Numbered from the stretch's first letter, positions 19,821 through 31,584 are shown. The stretch is DNA of 64,000 bases from Paracoccaceae bacterium (GCA_023260655.1 JALQUU010000001.1:51193-115192), one strand, 5' to 3'. Notes: generated by a model from the sequence alone, not told the origin. Translations and numbers: made by a program.

Positions 19821-20594
19821 ATGAACCAGCATAGCACCGATCTGATCGCCGAACACATCGAAGGAGGCATCCGCACAATCAGCCTTCTGAACGGAAAGGC
19901 GCATCCGCTCTCCTCCTCCATGATTGCCGCTCTGCACAACGCCCTCCACCGCGCCAAAGATGATCCCGAAACCCGCGTCCTCGTCATCGAAGGTGCAGGC
20001 CATATTTTCTGCGCAGGCCACGACCTGAAAGAAATCGCCCGCCACCGCACCGACCCCGATCAGGGCCGCGCCTTTCTGACCGAGCTTTTCGACGCCTGTG
20101 GCGCCATGATGCTCACGCTCGCGCAGTTGCCGAAACCCACCATCGCCATGGTCGATGGCATCGCCACAGCCGCAGGCCTGCAACTCGCCGCCTCGTGCGA
20201 TCTGCGCTTTGTCTCGCCGCGCGCCACCTTCTGCCTGCCCGGCGTCAACAACGGCGGCTTTTGCACCACGCCCGCCGTTGGCGTGTCACGGGCCATCGCG
20301 CGCACCCACGTGATGGAACTCGCGCTGTCGGGCGAAGCGCTCGATGCCAAATGGGCGCTCCGTGCGGGCCTCGCCACCCGCGTGATCCCTTCTGAGTCCC
20401 TCGCCGCGGAAACCCGCGCCTTTGCCGAAAAACTCTCCAGCCGCAATCCGGGCCCCATTGCCCGCGGCAAAACCACTCTTGATGCCCATCTTCCGCTCTC
20501 CCTCGAAGAGGCCTACGCGCTTGCAACGCCTGTGATGGTCGAGCACTTCATGGATGAAGGGCGTCTCCAACGCGAGGCGAGCAAGCTCTACTAG
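19821..20594 (+). CDS. Enoyl-CoA hydratase/isomerase family protein
   Basis: Crotonase signatures HPLSSSMIAALHNAL, GHIFCAGHDLKEI, MVDGIATAAGLQLAASCDLRF. Confidence 0.88.
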   Translation: MNQHSTDLIAEHIEGGIRTISLLNGKAHPLSSSMIAALHNALHRAKDDPETRVLVIEGAGHIFCAGHDLKEIARHRTDPDQGRAFLTELFDACGAMMLTLAQLPKPTIAMVDGIATAAGLQLAASCDLRFVSPRATFCLPGVNNGGFCTTPAVGVSRAIARTHVMELALSGEALDAKWALRAGLATRVIPSESLAAETRAFAEKLSSRNPGPIARGKTTLDAHLPLSLEEAYALATPVMVEHFMDEGRLQREASKLY

Positions 20595-20810
20595 AGCACC
20601 CAATCGTTAAAGCTTCGTTCCTGCCGCCGGAAAAAATCGCAACGCGCCACGGCTGACGAACGTCATGACGCTTGCCATACACAAGCCAGACGCAATCCAG
20701 ACACTTCGGAAACGCGCTTTCGGCGTTGACTCTTTTGCCTCACGCGCCCCTCTCTGGACTTGGCCCCGCGCAAACCCTATATGAATGCTCAGGAAATACG
20801 CGAGGCCCCT

Positions 20811-21173
20811 ATGACGAACGCCGCAGAGCCCTTTGAAGGCACGCCGCTGATCAAGCCGTCGAGCACCGACCATCCCCTTTACGAGGATGTCGTGGGAGCT
20901 TGCCGCACGGTCTACGACCCCGAGATTCCGGTCAATATCTATGACCTCGGCCTTGTCTATACCGTTGAAATCAATCCGGAAAACTCCGTACACGTCATCA
21001 TGTCCCTCACCGCGCCGGGTTGCCCCGTGGCGGGCGAAATGCCGGGTTGGGTGTCGGATGCGGTCAGCGCCGTGCCGGGTGTGAAAGAGGTTGAAGTCGA
21101 TATCACTTGGGAGCCGCAGTGGGGCATGGACATGATGTCCGACGAAGCACGCCTCGAGCTCGGCTTTATGTGA
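20811..21173 (+). CDS. SUF-associated DUF59/MIP18-like Fe-S assembly protein
   Basis: GACRTVYDPEIPVNIYDLGLVYTVEI...MSLTAPGCPVAGEMP...VEVDITWEPQWGMDMMS. Confidence 0.88.
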   Translation: MTNAAEPFEGTPLIKPSSTDHPLYEDVVGACRTVYDPEIPVNIYDLGLVYTVEINPENSVHVIMSLTAPGCPVAGEMPGWVSDAVSAVPGVKEVEVDITWEPQWGMDMMSDEARLELGFM

Positions 21174-21229
21174 TTTGCCACCGGACTGGCCGTTAGCCTA
21201 TCTTAACGCCGAAGCGACAGGATACCGTC

Positions 21230-21610
21230 ATGTTCTCGATCCCAGGTAAGCAAGCCGTCTCCATCACCCCCGCCGCCGCGTCGCGGATCAAAGCTCTCAT
21301 GGCCAAGGATGGCTCGGCGGGGCTGCGCATCGGCGTGAAGAAGGGCGGCTGCGCCGGCATGGAATACACGATGGAATTCGCCAATGAAATCAATTCCATG
21401 GACGAGATTGTCGAACAAGACGGCGCGCGCGTGATGATCGCGCCGATGGCGCAGATGTTCCTCTTCGGCACCGAAATCGACTACACGAGCTCCCTCCTCG
21501 AATCCGGTTTCAAGTTCAACAATCCGAACGTGGTCGACGCCTGCGGTTGCGGCGAGTCGATCAAGTTCAAGGACCTCGCCGAACTCGAAGCCGAGCGCTC
21601 CGGCGAATGA
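21230..21610 (+). CDS. Iron-sulfur cluster assembly accessory protein (HesB/SufA/ErpA family)
   Basis: LRIGVKKGGCAGMEYTMEFA...FNNPNVVDACGCGESIKF. Confidence 0.92.
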   Translation: MFSIPGKQAVSITPAAASRIKALMAKDGSAGLRIGVKKGGCAGMEYTMEFANEINSMDEIVEQDGARVMIAPMAQMFLFGTEIDYTSSLLESGFKFNNPNVVDACGCGESIKFKDLAELEAERSGE

Positions 21611-21930
21611 GCGTTTCCGACGAGGAAATCGCTTTCGTCCGCGACCTCTTTTCTGGCCTCGGCCCGCTCACCTCGCGAAAGATGATGGGCGGCCTTTGCC
21701 TCTATTCCGACGGAATAATCTTCGCGCTCCTCTATTCGGACGGCACGATCTGGCTTAAGGGCGCGGGCGGAATGAAAGCGCGCATGGAGGCTGAAGGCTG
21801 GCCCCGTTGGACCTACACCCGCCCCGGCGGCAAACCGATCTCGATGCCTTACTGGCGGCTCCCCGACAGCGCACTGGACGACCCGCAAGAAGCCGTCAGC
21901 CTCGCAAGGAACGCCCTGAAACACCTTTAA
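21607..21930 (+). CDS. TfoX/Sxy N-terminal-domain family protein
   Basis: MSVSDEEIAFVRDLFSGLGPLTSRKMMGGLCLYSDGIIFALLYSDGTIWLKG; starts within the ATGA overlap. Confidence 0.82.
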   Translation: MSVSDEEIAFVRDLFSGLGPLTSRKMMGGLCLYSDGIIFALLYSDGTIWLKGAGGMKARMEAEGWPRWTYTRPGGKPISMPYWRLPDSALDDPQEAVSLARNALKHL

Positions 21931-21939
21931 GTCAAAGAC

Positions 21940-22851
21940 TTAAACAGCCTTCTTAAGGTGAACATAGGTTTCGTTGAACCGCTTCGCCAGATGGTCACCC
22001 GCGCGGATCACCTTGCCTGAACAGGGCGGGGCAACATTCGCGTCATGGCGCGGATTGAAGAACAGCGGCACCGAAATCCGCTCTTCCTCGCTGCCGCGAA
22101 CCCGGTGTGGCGTCGCCTTCACACGGCCCTCCGTCCACAACTCCAGCATCTCGCCGAAGTTGATCACGAAGCTGCCCGGCGCCACGATCACAGGCAGCCA
22201 CCCGCCCCCACGCAGCCGCACTTCCAGCCCCGGCACCCCGTCGGTCGCCAGAAGCGTCACGCAGCCATAATCGGTATGGGTCGCGATCCCCCAGTCCTTC
22301 TCGCCTGCCCAAGCAGGGCGAGGTGGATAGAAATTCGCCCGCAAAAGCGCCATCGGCAGATCGAACTTGTCGTCGAAATACTGCGCATCCTCGCCGATCA
22401 CCCCCGCAATCTGGCGCAGGAGGCGCAGTGCTACGGAGCAGGCATGGCCGTAATAGGCCTCCACTTTCTCGCGGAATTCCAACATGTTGACGGGCCACTG
22501 GTTCGCGCCATACACGCCCAACTCCAACAGCGAATGACCCTCGGGGAGCGGGTAACCGATGTCGAAAACCTGTTTGTAATCGGGGTTGGCATCCGGATCG
22601 ACCTGCTCGGACCCCGGCGCTCCCCAGCCCCGGTTCGATCCCGTCCGCGCCATATCCACTGCCTGCTTTTCCCGTTCCGGCAATCTGAAGAATGACCGAT
22701 ACATTTCTATCACTTCCAGAATTTCGGCCTGAGAAATCCCCGTGTTCTCAAGCGTCAGAAACCCGATGCCGGTCAACCCCTCTTTCAAGGCCGCCTTCTG
22801 CCCGGAATCGCCAGCTTCCAAATCCGCCAAATCGATCTTCGGGATCATCAT
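21940..22851 (-). CDS. Isopenicillin N synthase-like 2OG-Fe(II) oxygenase
   Basis: IPKIDLADLEAGD...NRGWGAPGSEQVDP...IATHTDYGCVTLLATDGVPGLEVR...TPHRVRGSEEERISVPLFFNP. Confidence 0.9.
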   Translation of the reverse strand: MMIPKIDLADLEAGDSGQKAALKEGLTGIGFLTLENTGISQAEILEVIEMYRSFFRLPEREKQAVDMARTGSNRGWGAPGSEQVDPDANPDYKQVFDIGYPLPEGHSLLELGVYGANQWPVNMLEFREKVEAYYGHACSVALRLLRQIAGVIGEDAQYFDDKFDLPMALLRANFYPPRPAWAGEKDWGIATHTDYGCVTLLATDGVPGLEVRLRGGGWLPVIVAPGSFVINFGEMLELWTEGRVKATPHRVRGSEEERISVPLFFNPRHDANVAPPCSGKVIRAGDHLAKRFNETYVHLKKAV

Positions 22852-22947
22852 ACGCACTCCAAACCGCTTGCCCTGCGTCATAACCCCGTTATAGCGGAAC
22901 GGAAAGGTGCGCACTTGCCGCGCCATGGCTGGAAGAGGGAGAGGGTG

Positions 22948-23706
22948 ATGCGTCGGAAACTGGCGGCTGGAAACTGGAAGATGAACGGCCTACGCCGCGA
23001 TCTGACGGAAATCGACGCCCTACGCGCCCTGCATCCCGCCCCGCAAGTCGACCTCTTGCTCTGCCTGCCCTCTGTGCTGCTCTCCGAAGGCGCTGCACGG
23101 GCCGAGGGCCATGCCCTCACCATCGGCGCGCAGGATTGCCACCATCGTCGCTCAGGCGCGCACACAGGCGATATCTCGGCCAGCATGGTGGCTGACACCG
23201 GCGCGTCGGCCGTGATCCTCGGCCATTCCGAGCGCCGTGATGAGCACGAGGAAAGCTCGGAAATCGTCCGCAAGAAGGCTCGCCGCGCCATGGAAGCAGG
23301 CCTCACCGCCGTCATCTGCCTTGGCGAAAGCCTCGACGAACGCGAAGCCTTGAACACGCTCGACATCATCGACGGCCAGATTTCCGCCTCCGTCCCCGAC
23401 AATGCCACAGGCCTCAATCTCGTCATCGCCTATGAACCGATCTGGGCCATCGGCACAGGGCTCACCCCCACGCTTGAACAGATCGGCGAAGTGCATGACT
23501 TTATCCGCACCCGCTTAGAGCGCCGTTTCGGTCCCGGCGTCGGCCAAGCCGTGCGCATCCTTTATGGCGGATCGGTGAAGCCCGAGAACTGTGCCGGGAT
23601 CTTTCAGGTCTCGAATGTCGACGGCGCACTCGTCGGCGGCGCCAGCCTAAAAGCCAAAGACTTCTCTCTCATTATCAACGACTTGGAAGCCTCGGTTAAG
23701 TTCTGA
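22948..23706 (+). CDS. tpiA: Triosephosphate isomerase
   Basis: [14 protein letters not shown]...VILGHSERR...[13 protein letters not shown]...[11 protein letters not shown]...[10 protein letters not shown]. Confidence 0.97.
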   Translation: MRRKLAAGNWKMNGLRRDLTEIDALRALHPAPQVDLLLCLPSVLLSEGAARAEGHALTIGAQDCHHRRSGAHTGDISASMVADTGASAVILGHSERRDEHEESSEIVRKKARRAMEAGLTAVICLGESLDEREALNTLDIIDGQISASVPDNATGLNLVIAYEPIWAIGTGLTPTLEQIGEVHDFIRTRLERRFGPGVGQAVRILYGGSVKPENCAGIFQVSNVDGALVGGASLKAKDFSLIINDLEASVKF

Positions 23707-25297
23707 GATAACTTGCCAGTCCAGCCGTTGAGCTATCCAAGCCCTCGGTCGAGGCACGCCCCTCCACAACGGGTTGCAGCGCTGTCGCCAGTTCCTTGCC
23801 CAGTTCCACGCCCCATTGGTCGAAGGAGTTGATGCCGCAAACCACACCTTCCACAAACACCCGATGCTCGTAAAGCGCCACGATCTGGCCAAGTCGATAC
23901 GGGCTCAGCTTGTCATAGGCGATGGTCACGGAAGGGCGGTTGCCGGTGAAAACGCGATGGCGCGTTTGCATATCCATCTCATCCCCTTCGAAACGCCCCG
24001 CAACAATCCGGCGCGCCTCGTCAAGGCTCCGCCCCTTCATCAGCGCTTGCGACTGCGCTAGGCAATTCGCCACGAGCAGGCGGTGATGATGTGCCAGCTC
24101 CGGCTCATGGCCCTCCGCCGCGATCAGGAACTCCACCGGAACCACCTGCTGGCCCTGATGCAGAAGCTGGAAGAACGCGTGCTGGCCATTGGTGCCGGGC
24201 TCGCCCCAGACCACCGGCGACGCAGGCTGTGCAAGGCTTGCACCGCTCATCGCCATGCCCTTGCCGTTCGATTCCATTTCAAGCTGCTGCAAATAGGCAG
24301 GCAGGCGCGCAAGTCGTTGATCGTAGGGGATAACCGCGCGCGTCGCATGGCCCATGCCCTGATGGTGCCAAAGCCCAACCATAGCCAACAGCACAGGCAG
24401 GTTTTCGGCAAAAGGCGCGCTCTGGAAATGATGATCCACCGCACGTGCCCCGGAAAGCATCGCATCAAAGCAGTCCGCGCCAATCGCGATCATCAGTGAA
24501 AGCCCGATCGGGCCCCACATGGAATAGCGCCCACCCACCCAATCCTCGAAGCCGAACACCCGTTCGGCCGGAATACCGAAGGCTTCGGCGCGCGCCACAG
24601 AGGAAGACAGCGCCACGAACTGCCGAGCAGGATCGGTTACGTTCTTAGCCATCCACGCCCGCGCGGAGGCCGCATTGGTCATGGTCTCAATCGTCGTGAA
24701 GGTTTTCGAGGCCACGATCACCAAAGTCCGCGCCGGATCGAGATGTTTCACCACATCCGCCAGATGCGCCCCGTCCACATTCGACACGAAATGGCAGCGC
24801 GGCCCATCGTGATAAGGCGCCAAAGCCTGAACCGCCATCGCGGGCCCGAGATCAGAGCCACCGATGCCGATATTCACGATATCCGTGAAAGCCCCACCCT
24901 GCCCCGCATAGGCCCCGCTCCGCACAGCCTCGGCCAATGCCGCCATCCGCTCCAAAGTCTGGCGAACCTCGGGCATCACATCCGCACCATCCACGGAAAT
25001 CACCGCATCCGGCCCCGCCCTGAGTGCCGTATGCAACACCGCGCGCCCTTCGGTCCGGTTGATCTTCTCGCCTGCGAACATCGCATCCCTGGCGGCAGCA
25101 ACACCCGCACGCTCAATCATGGAAAGAAGCGTCGAACAGCATTCTTCTGTGAGATGTGTCTTTGAAAAATCCAGCAAAATCCCGTCATCCGATGCGGAGA
25201 ATTCTGCGAAACGGTTTCCATTTTCGAACAATTCCACGATTTTCAGCCGGCTTCCCGCCCGTGCCAGTTCTTCCAGCTTGTCGAAATCAAAAGTCAT
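23696..25297 (-). CDS. pgi: Glucose-6-phosphate isomerase
   Basis: [52 protein letters not shown]. Confidence 0.97.
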   Translation of the reverse strand: MTFDFDKLEELARAGSRLKIVELFENGNRFAEFSASDDGILLDFSKTHLTEECCSTLLSMIERAGVAAARDAMFAGEKINRTEGRAVLHTALRAGPDAVISVDGADVMPEVRQTLERMAALAEAVRSGAYAGQGGAFTDIVNIGIGGSDLGPAMAVQALAPYHDGPRCHFVSNVDGAHLADVVKHLDPARTLVIVASKTFTTIETMTNAASARAWMAKNVTDPARQFVALSSSVARAEAFGIPAERVFGFEDWVGGRYSMWGPIGLSLMIAIGADCFDAMLSGARAVDHHFQSAPFAENLPVLLAMVGLWHHQGMGHATRAVIPYDQRLARLPAYLQQLEMESNGKGMAMSGASLAQPASPVVWGEPGTNGQHAFFQLLHQGQQVVPVEFLIAAEGHEPELAHHHRLLVANCLAQSQALMKGRSLDEARRIVAGRFEGDEMDMQTRHRVFTGNRPSVTIAYDKLSPYRLGQIVALYEHRVFVEGVVCGINSFDQWGVELGKELATALQPVVEGRASTEGLDSSTAGLASYLRT

Positions 25298-25311
25298 GGT
25301 TCCAGAAACCC

Positions 25312-25983
25312 TCAAGGCGCCCAATACACCACAGCCCCGTCCAGAAGCGCCGCAACGGGCGCGTCCTCCGGCGGCAACTTCGCGGCCCGTTCCAACGCCG
25401 CCCGCTTTTCCGCTCCGGTCACCACGATGTGCAGCGCCAGTGAGCCCCGCAGCACCCGCGCCGAAAGCGTCACCCGCGCCACATCGAGCCCCGGTGCCCG
25501 CATCGGCACCAGATCGGGCGCAGCCTCATCCAAGGCCAGGCGCAGATTGTCACCTCTGGGAAAAAGCGACGCCGTATGCATATCGGCCCCCATCCCCAAC
25601 AAAGCCACAGACACAGGCAGATGCGGCTGGATCATCGCTTCGACCTCGGCCAGATCGCTTTCCGGCTCCGGCGACCCAGTGAAATAAGGATAGAACCGCG
25701 CCATCCGCGCCCGTCCTGTCAACAACCGCTCGCGGATCAAAGCCGCATTCGAGCGTGCATCCTCTTCCGGCACCCACCGCTCGTCAGAGAGCATCACATC
25801 CACCCGCGCCCAATCCAGATCCGCCGCGCAAAGAGCGTCAAATACCGGCCCCGGCGATGTTCCTCCCGGCACCACGAGCGTCGCGCGATCCTCGTGCATC
25901 AGCACACCAGCCAATTCGCCCGCCAGCACATTGGCGAGGTCGATCGCCATCATCTCGGCATCGGCATATTCCACCAGTTTCAC
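25312..25983 (-). CDS. pgl: 6-phosphogluconolactonase
   Basis: [37 protein letters not shown]...[18 protein letters not shown] start overlapping zwf TGA. Confidence 0.93.
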   Translation of the reverse strand: MKLVEYADAEMMAIDLANVLAGELAGVLMHEDRATLVVPGGTSPGPVFDALCAADLDWARVDVMLSDERWVPEEDARSNAALIRERLLTGRARMARFYPYFTGSPEPESDLAEVEAMIQPHLPVSVALLGMGADMHTASLFPRGDNLRLALDEAAPDLVPMRAPGLDVARVTLSARVLRGSLALHIVVTGAEKRAALERAAKLPPEDAPVAALLDGAVVYWAP

Positions 25984-27431
25984 GTGCGAATCTCCCGCCA
26001 ACGCCGCCCGTCCCGATGCATCAGCATCAACGCCTCCTCAGGCCCGGAACTGCCCGACTCGTAAGCTATAGGTGCCTCGCCCCGCGCTTCCCAACCACCA
26101 ATGATCGGATCGGTCCAAGCCCACGCCGCTTCCACCTCGTCACCGCGCATAAAGAGCGTCTGGTTGCCCCGGATAACATCCATGATGAGGCGCTCATAAG
26201 CATCCGCCGATTGCGCCGCTTCCGGCCCCAGAGCTTCTGAGAAGGTCATATCGAGCGGCACATCCACCAAACGCATCCCCCCCGGCCCCGGTTCCTTGAT
26301 CGTCACACCAAGATCGATCCCCTCGTTCGGTTGCAGGCGGATCGTCAGGATATTGCGGTGCCGCCCCGCTTCCGGCCCGAAGATCGAATGCGGGGTTTCC
26401 TTGAACACCACCGCAATCTCGCTTGTTCGCGATTTCAAACGCTTACCGGTTCGCAGGTAGAACGGCGTGCCTGCCCATCTCCAGTTGGAAATATGCAGCT
26501 TCATCGCGATGAAACTTTCCGTGTGGCTATTCGGGTTTTCCACATGGTCGCAGTAACCCGGTTTCTCGCCTTCGGCCAGATACTGCCCGCGCACGATGTC
26601 CGACGGTTCCACCGGATCGAGTGCACGGATCACTTTCAGCTTCTCGTCCCGCACGGAATCAGGCTCGAACTTCGCGGGTGGCTCCATGGCGATGAGGCAC
26701 AGAAGCTGCATCAGGTGGTTCTGCACCATATCCCGCATCGCCCCTGCGCGATCATAGTAATCGCCGCGCCCGCCGACGCCCACGGTTTCCGCCACCGTGA
26801 TCTGGATATGATCCACGTATTGCGCATTCCAGAGCGGCTCGAAGAGCATATTCCCAAAGCGGATCACCATCAGGTTCTGCACCGTTTCCTTGCCGAGGTA
26901 ATGGTCGATCCGGTAAATCTGCCGCTCCGCGAAATGCTGCGCGAGGTCACGGTTCAAGGCCTCGGCGGTTGCCAGATCGCGGCCAAAGGGCTTTTCCACC
27001 ACGATCCGCGCATCGCCCGAGGCCATTCCGTATTTGTGCAGCCGCTCAGCCAAGGCGCCGAAAAGCCGGGGCGCGACCGAGAAGTAAAAGGCCCGAATCC
27101 GGCCAGGCACCAATTTCTTGGCCAATTCCGCCCAGCCCTGCTCGCCAGTCGCATCCACCGTCACGTAATCGAGCGTTTCGATAAAAGCTTTGCGCTGCTC
27201 GGCGCTGCCAACACCCACCGCATGCTCGGCCAAAGCCGCTTCGGCAAAGGCCCGATACTCGGCCACGCTGTGCTCGGATCGAGCCGCCCCGATCAAGCGG
27301 CTCCCGTCCGGCACCTGCCCCGCCACAAAACGGCGCAGGAGCGCGGGCAGGATTTTACGCTTCGCAAGATCCCCTGTCGCGCCGAAAACCACCAGATCGA
27401 ACAGCTCGACAGGAATGACACGGGACACCAT
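25980..27431 (-). CDS. zwf: Glucose-6-phosphate 1-dehydrogenase
   Basis: VVFGATGDLAKRKILPALLRR, IVVEKPFGRDL, YRIDHYLGKETVQNLMVIRF. Confidence 0.97.
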   Translation of the reverse strand: MVSRVIPVELFDLVVFGATGDLAKRKILPALLRRFVAGQVPDGSRLIGAARSEHSVAEYRAFAEAALAEHAVGVGSAEQRKAFIETLDYVTVDATGEQGWAELAKKLVPGRIRAFYFSVAPRLFGALAERLHKYGMASGDARIVVEKPFGRDLATAEALNRDLAQHFAERQIYRIDHYLGKETVQNLMVIRFGNMLFEPLWNAQYVDHIQITVAETVGVGGRGDYYDRAGAMRDMVQNHLMQLLCLIAMEPPAKFEPDSVRDEKLKVIRALDPVEPSDIVRGQYLAEGEKPGYCDHVENPNSHTESFIAMKLHISNWRWAGTPFYLRTGKRLKSRTSEIAVVFKETPHSIFGPEAGRHRNILTIRLQPNEGIDLGVTIKEPGPGGMRLVDVPLDMTFSEALGPEAAQSADAYERLIMDVIRGNQTLFMRGDEVEAAWAWTDPIIGGWEARGEAPIAYESGSSGPEEALMLMHRDGRRWREIRT

Positions 27432-27463
27432 CGGTCTGGACTTTGGCCTATCCATTTCTCGCT

Positions 27464-27479
27464 CCGTTAGCGCTAACGG
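27464..27479. promoter_or_regulatory. Perfect 16-bp palindrome, candidate LacI-family operator upstream of zwf
   Basis: CCGTTAGC|GCTAACGG, centred about 40 nt upstream of the zwf ATG; TTAGCGCTAA core typical of LacI-family sites. Confidence 0.65.
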
Positions 27480-27615
27480 CACCCTCTTATCCCGCTTCTC
27501 AATGGCAGTCTAGCACCTAGAACCATGATCACAATGCCGTCACGCCCGCGAAGGGCTCTTTCTTGCCCCCACCCGCTTCGCTAGTTTTCCGATCGTGAAC
27601 AGGGAGCCCGTTTCT

Positions 27616-28569
27616 ATGAAGGATCATATCCGCCCGTTGGCGAATGTCGGAAAGTTTGTCGATCCTCTCCGCACGGCCAAAAACGAGGAACGCGCGCACG
27701 TCGCTCTGACCAATCCGCAAACCCTCTGGTTCAACACGGGCACTCTTTGCAACATCACCTGCGTGAACTGCTACATCGAAAGCTCGCCAACGAACGACGC
27801 GCTGGTTTACCTGACCCTAGCAGATGTCGAAAGCTATCTCGACCAGTTGGAAACCCGCGGGTGGGGTGTCCGCGAAATCGCTTTCACCGGCGGTGAGCCC
27901 TTCATGAACCCCGAGATCATCGCCCTCCTCGACGCCTCCCTCTCGCGCGGTTACGAGGTCTTGGTGCTTACGAACGCAATGCTGCCGATGATGCGCAAAC
28001 GGGTGCAGGCAGGCCTTCTCGACCTCAACACACGCTTCCCCGGCAAGCTCACACTGCGCATCTCGCTCGACCATCACAGCGCCGCCCTCCACGATGCCGA
28101 GCGCGGCAAAGGCAGCTTCCAGCGCAGCCTCAAAGGCATGGAGTGGCTCCGTGACCATGGCATCACAATGACCGTCGCGGGCCGCAGCACCTATGGCGAA
28201 ACCGATACCCAAGCCCGCGAAGGTTACGCCGCCCTCTACCTGAAGCAAAACTTTAATATCGACGCCTATAACCCTGATAAAACAGTTATTTTTCCAGAAA
28301 TGGATTTAGCCATCGAAGTGCCTGAAATCACCACATCCTGCTGGGGCATCCTCAGCAAATCCCCCGACAGCGTGATGTGCTCTTCCTCCCGCATGGTCGT
28401 AAAACGCAAAGGCTCTGATGCCCCCAGCGTCGTGGCCTGCACCCTTTTGCCCTATGATCCGCAATTCGATCTCGGGCCGACGCTCGCAGAGGCCGAACGC
28501 CCTGTCGCCCTCAACCATCCCCATTGCGCGAAGTTCTGCGTCTTGGGCGGGGCCTCCTGCTCAGCTTAA
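27616..28569 (+). CDS. Radical SAM protein
   Basis: [16 protein letters not shown] (CxxxCxxC), [16 protein letters not shown]; extra C-terminal cysteines [12 protein letters not shown]. Confidence 0.85.
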   Translation: MKDHIRPLANVGKFVDPLRTAKNEERAHVALTNPQTLWFNTGTLCNITCVNCYIESSPTNDALVYLTLADVESYLDQLETRGWGVREIAFTGGEPFMNPEIIALLDASLSRGYEVLVLTNAMLPMMRKRVQAGLLDLNTRFPGKLTLRISLDHHSAALHDAERGKGSFQRSLKGMEWLRDHGITMTVAGRSTYGETDTQAREGYAALYLKQNFNIDAYNPDKTVIFPEMDLAIEVPEITTSCWGILSKSPDSVMCSSSRMVVKRKGSDAPSVVACTLLPYDPQFDLGPTLAEAERPVALNHPHCAKFCVLGGASCSA

Positions 28570-29657
28570 GGGCGGCTCACGATACCGCCGCCCACCAAGG
28601 CTTTCACGCCCGTTGTGCTCGGGCAGGACGTCGGCAGGCCCATCGCCACGCGCACGGCGAGATAGGCGAAGGCCTGCGCCTCCAGCATATCGCCATCAAG
28701 CCCGATGTCCTCGACCGTCCCGACAGCGCAATCGAGCGAGGCACGCAGCATCTCCATCATCACCGGATTGCGCCGCCCGCCGCCCGTGACGTAAACCGCC
28801 GCCGGAGGCTCTGGGCAATATTGCATCCCCTGAAGCACCGCCGCCGCCGCCATCGCCGTCATCGTGGCCGCTGCATCCGCATCGCCCAACTCCCGCACCA
28901 GATCGAGCATCAACGAGAAGTCGTTCCGATCGAGCGACTTCGGCGGCATCTTGAAGAAGAAGGGTTCCTCCAAGAACAGCTCCAGCGCTCCGTCCACCAC
29001 CTTGCCTGTCGCCGCCAAAGCGCCATCGGCATCATGGCTGAGGCCACGGCGCTCCATCATCAGGTCGTTCAAAGGCGCGTTCGCGGGCCCCGTGTCAAAG
29101 GCCAGCAGCGCCCCTTCATCCTCGGGTCGCGCCTTTCGCGGATCGACCCACGTAATATTCCCCACCCCGCCCAGATTCAGAAACGCGGCGGGGCCTTCCA
29201 ATCCCGCCCACTTCGCCGCCGCGAAATGGAAGAACGGCGCCAAAGGTGCCCCTTGCCCGCCAAGCCGCACATCAGCCGAGCGGAAATCCCAAACCACAGG
29301 CCGCCCCAGTGCCCGCGCCAGCGCCGCACCATCGCCCGCCTGATGCGTGCCACGCCCGCCAGGTTCATGCGCCAAGGTCTGGCCATGGAACCCCACCAGA
29401 TCGCCCGGCAGATCGCGCAGCACCTCCAGATGCGCGGCCTCCACCACCTCTGCGGCCTCCGCAACACCTGCCTCGCCCTGCCAGCGCCCCAAAGAGGCGC
29501 GCAGAACCTTCTGTTCGCTGTCGGAATAGGGCCGGTACGAACTTTCCCCGAAGCTCAGGATCCGGTGGCCGTCGCACTCCAGCACCGCCGCATCCACGCC
29601 ATCCAGCGAGGTGCCCGACATCGTGCCAACCGCGCGCACCACTTGACCCTTCAACAT
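28566..29657 (-). CDS. anmK: Anhydro-N-acetylmuramic acid kinase
   Basis: [30 protein letters not shown]...[12 protein letters not shown]...[15 protein letters not shown]. Confidence 0.93.
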   Translation of the reverse strand: MLKGQVVRAVGTMSGTSLDGVDAAVLECDGHRILSFGESSYRPYSDSEQKVLRASLGRWQGEAGVAEAAEVVEAAHLEVLRDLPGDLVGFHGQTLAHEPGGRGTHQAGDGAALARALGRPVVWDFRSADVRLGGQGAPLAPFFHFAAAKWAGLEGPAAFLNLGGVGNITWVDPRKARPEDEGALLAFDTGPANAPLNDLMMERRGLSHDADGALAATGKVVDGALELFLEEPFFFKMPPKSLDRNDFSLMLDLVRELGDADAAATMTAMAAAAVLQGMQYCPEPPAAVYVTGGGRRNPVMMEMLRASLDCAVGTVEDIGLDGDMLEAQAFAYLAVRVAMGLPTSCPSTTGVKALVGGGIVSRP

Positions 29658-29720
29658 GCTCTTTCCCTTCAGCCCCTTGGGCAATATAGATGCCCCGCAT
29701 TCACTGAAGGGACAAGTGCG

Positions 29721-30968
29721 ATGACCTACCACCCGAAATCCGAATTCATGGCCACAATGATGGCGCGCGGGTATCTGGCGGATTGCACCGACTATCAAGG
29801 CCTCGACGAGGCATTGGTGTCGGGCACTGTCCCGGCCTATATCGGCTTCGACGCCACGGCGAAATCGCTGCACGTGGGGTCGCTCATCCAGATCATGATG
29901 CTGCGCTGGCTGCAAAAGACCGGCCACCAACCGATCACCCTGATGGGCGGCGGCACCACGAAAGTGGGCGATCCTTCCTTCCGTGCCGACGAGCGCCCGC
30001 TGCTCACCGCCGCTCAGATCGACGACAATATCTCCGGTATCAAGCAGGTCTTCGCGAAGTATCTCGACTACGACAAGCCCGGCAATCCGGCCTTGATGCT
30101 CAACAATGCCGAGTGGCTCGACGGGCTGAACTACCTCGATTTTCTGCGTGACATCGGTCGGCATTTCTCCGTCAACCGGATGCTCTCCTTCGAATCCGTG
30201 AAGTCGCGCCTCGACCGTGAGCAATCGCTGTCGTTCCTCGAATTCAACTACATGATTCTCCAGGCCTACGACTTCCTCGAACTGAACCGCCGCTACGGCT
30301 GCCTCCTGCAAATGGGCGGCTCGGACCAGTGGGGCAATATCGTCAACGGTATTGACCTCACCCGCCGTGTGCTTGACCACCAGATCTTCGGCCTCACCTC
30401 GTCGCTCCTGACCACCTCGGACGGCAAGAAGATGGGCAAAACCGCCGATGGCGCGGTCTGGCTCAACGCCGAAATGCGCTCGCCCTACGAGTTCTGGCAG
30501 TTCTGGCGCAACACAACCGACGCCGATGTCGGCCGCTTCCTCAAGCTCTACACCGAACTGCCCGTCGAGGAAAGCGACCGCTTGGGTGCGCTCGCGGGCT
30601 CCGAGATCAACGACGCCAAGGTGATCCTCGCCAACGAAGTCACCACGCTCTGCCACGGCGCGGAAGCCGCAGCGGCGGCCTATGCCACCGCCCGCGAAGT
30701 GTTCGAGAAGGGCGGCGTCGGTGACGACCTTCCCACCCTCGAACTCTCGGCGTCAGAAATCGGCGACGGCATCTCGGCCGCCCAACTCTTCGTCCGCTCC
30801 GGCCTCGCAGGTTCGGGCAAAGACGCCAAGCGCCTCATCTCCGAGAACGGTGCCCGCATCGAAGACGAACTCGTGACCGACGCAGGCCTCATGATCCGCG
30901 CCGATCAACTCCCGCTCAAACTCTCGGCAGGCAAAAAGCGCCACGCCATTGTGAAACTCGCAAACTGA
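29721..30968 (+). CDS. tyrS: Tyrosyl-tRNA synthetase
   Basis: [31 protein letters not shown]...[12 protein letters not shown]...[12 protein letters not shown]. Confidence 0.97.
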   Translation: MTYHPKSEFMATMMARGYLADCTDYQGLDEALVSGTVPAYIGFDATAKSLHVGSLIQIMMLRWLQKTGHQPITLMGGGTTKVGDPSFRADERPLLTAAQIDDNISGIKQVFAKYLDYDKPGNPALMLNNAEWLDGLNYLDFLRDIGRHFSVNRMLSFESVKSRLDREQSLSFLEFNYMILQAYDFLELNRRYGCLLQMGGSDQWGNIVNGIDLTRRVLDHQIFGLTSSLLTTSDGKKMGKTADGAVWLNAEMRSPYEFWQFWRNTTDADVGRFLKLYTELPVEESDRLGALAGSEINDAKVILANEVTTLCHGAEAAAAAYATAREVFEKGGVGDDLPTLELSASEIGDGISAAQLFVRSGLAGSGKDAKRLISENGARIEDELVTDAGLMIRADQLPLKLSAGKKRHAIVKLAN

Positions 30969-30980
30969 AAGGTTACTCCC

Positions 30981-31325
30981 ATGATCAAGCGTATCGGCGT
31001 TGGTGCCCGCATGAGCGAAGCCGTGATCCACGGCCAAACCGTCTATCTCGCAGGCCAAGTCGGTGAAGGTACCACCGTGGCCGAGCAGACCAAGGATTGC
31101 CTCCGTCAGGTCGACGAAATCCTTGCCAAGGCCGGCACCTCGAAAGAGAACATTCTCCAGACCATCATCTGGCTCGCCGACATGGCCGATTTCGCCGAGA
31201 TGAACGCAGTCTGGGATCAGTGGGTGCCGCAGGGCCACACCCCTGCCCGCGCCACCGGCGAAGCCAAACTCGCCGCGCCGAAATACAAGGTTGAGATCAT
31301 CGTTACCGCCGCCATCCCGGCGTAA
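30981..31325 (+). CDS. RidA family protein
   Basis: IKRIGVGARMSEAVIHGQTVYLAGQVGEGTTVAEQTKDCLRQVDEILAKAGTSKENILQ. Confidence 0.9.
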   Translation: MIKRIGVGARMSEAVIHGQTVYLAGQVGEGTTVAEQTKDCLRQVDEILAKAGTSKENILQTIIWLADMADFAEMNAVWDQWVPQGHTPARATGEAKLAAPKYKVEIIVTAAIPA

Positions 31326-31479
31326 TCGCACCGATCGGCAGAGGGCCGCTCAGGCGGCCCTCCCGCCCCCAAAAATCCGGCTTGATTAGTCCTGCGCGCC
31401 GCCTTATCTGCGCCGCACTTTCGTGAGAGACTCACGGAACGGACCGCCCCGAAGAGCGGTGCATCAGAGGACACGAGCC

Positions 31480-31584
31480 ATGGCTAACACGCCGAACCAA
31501 CCCCAGCAGCCTTCCCAGCAACAGCAGGGCCAGCAAACCGACGCGCCGAAGCAGCCGGTTTTCAAGGACTGGGCCTCAATCTGA
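31480..31584 (+). CDS. Small Gln/Pro-rich ORF (34 aa)
   Basis: MANTPNQPQQPSQQQQGQQTDAPKQPVFKDWASI*; not in the ORF track; possible TTGATT-N16-TTATCT promoter upstream. Confidence 0.45.
   Translation: MANTPNQPQQPSQQQQGQQTDAPKQPVFKDWASI

Noticed and set aside
28566-30656. 696-aa minus-strand ORF spanning anmK and antisense of tyrS
   Set aside because: The N-terminal part is antisense to tyrS; only 28566..29657 ([22 protein letters not shown]...) is anmK. Typical high-GC antisense open frame.
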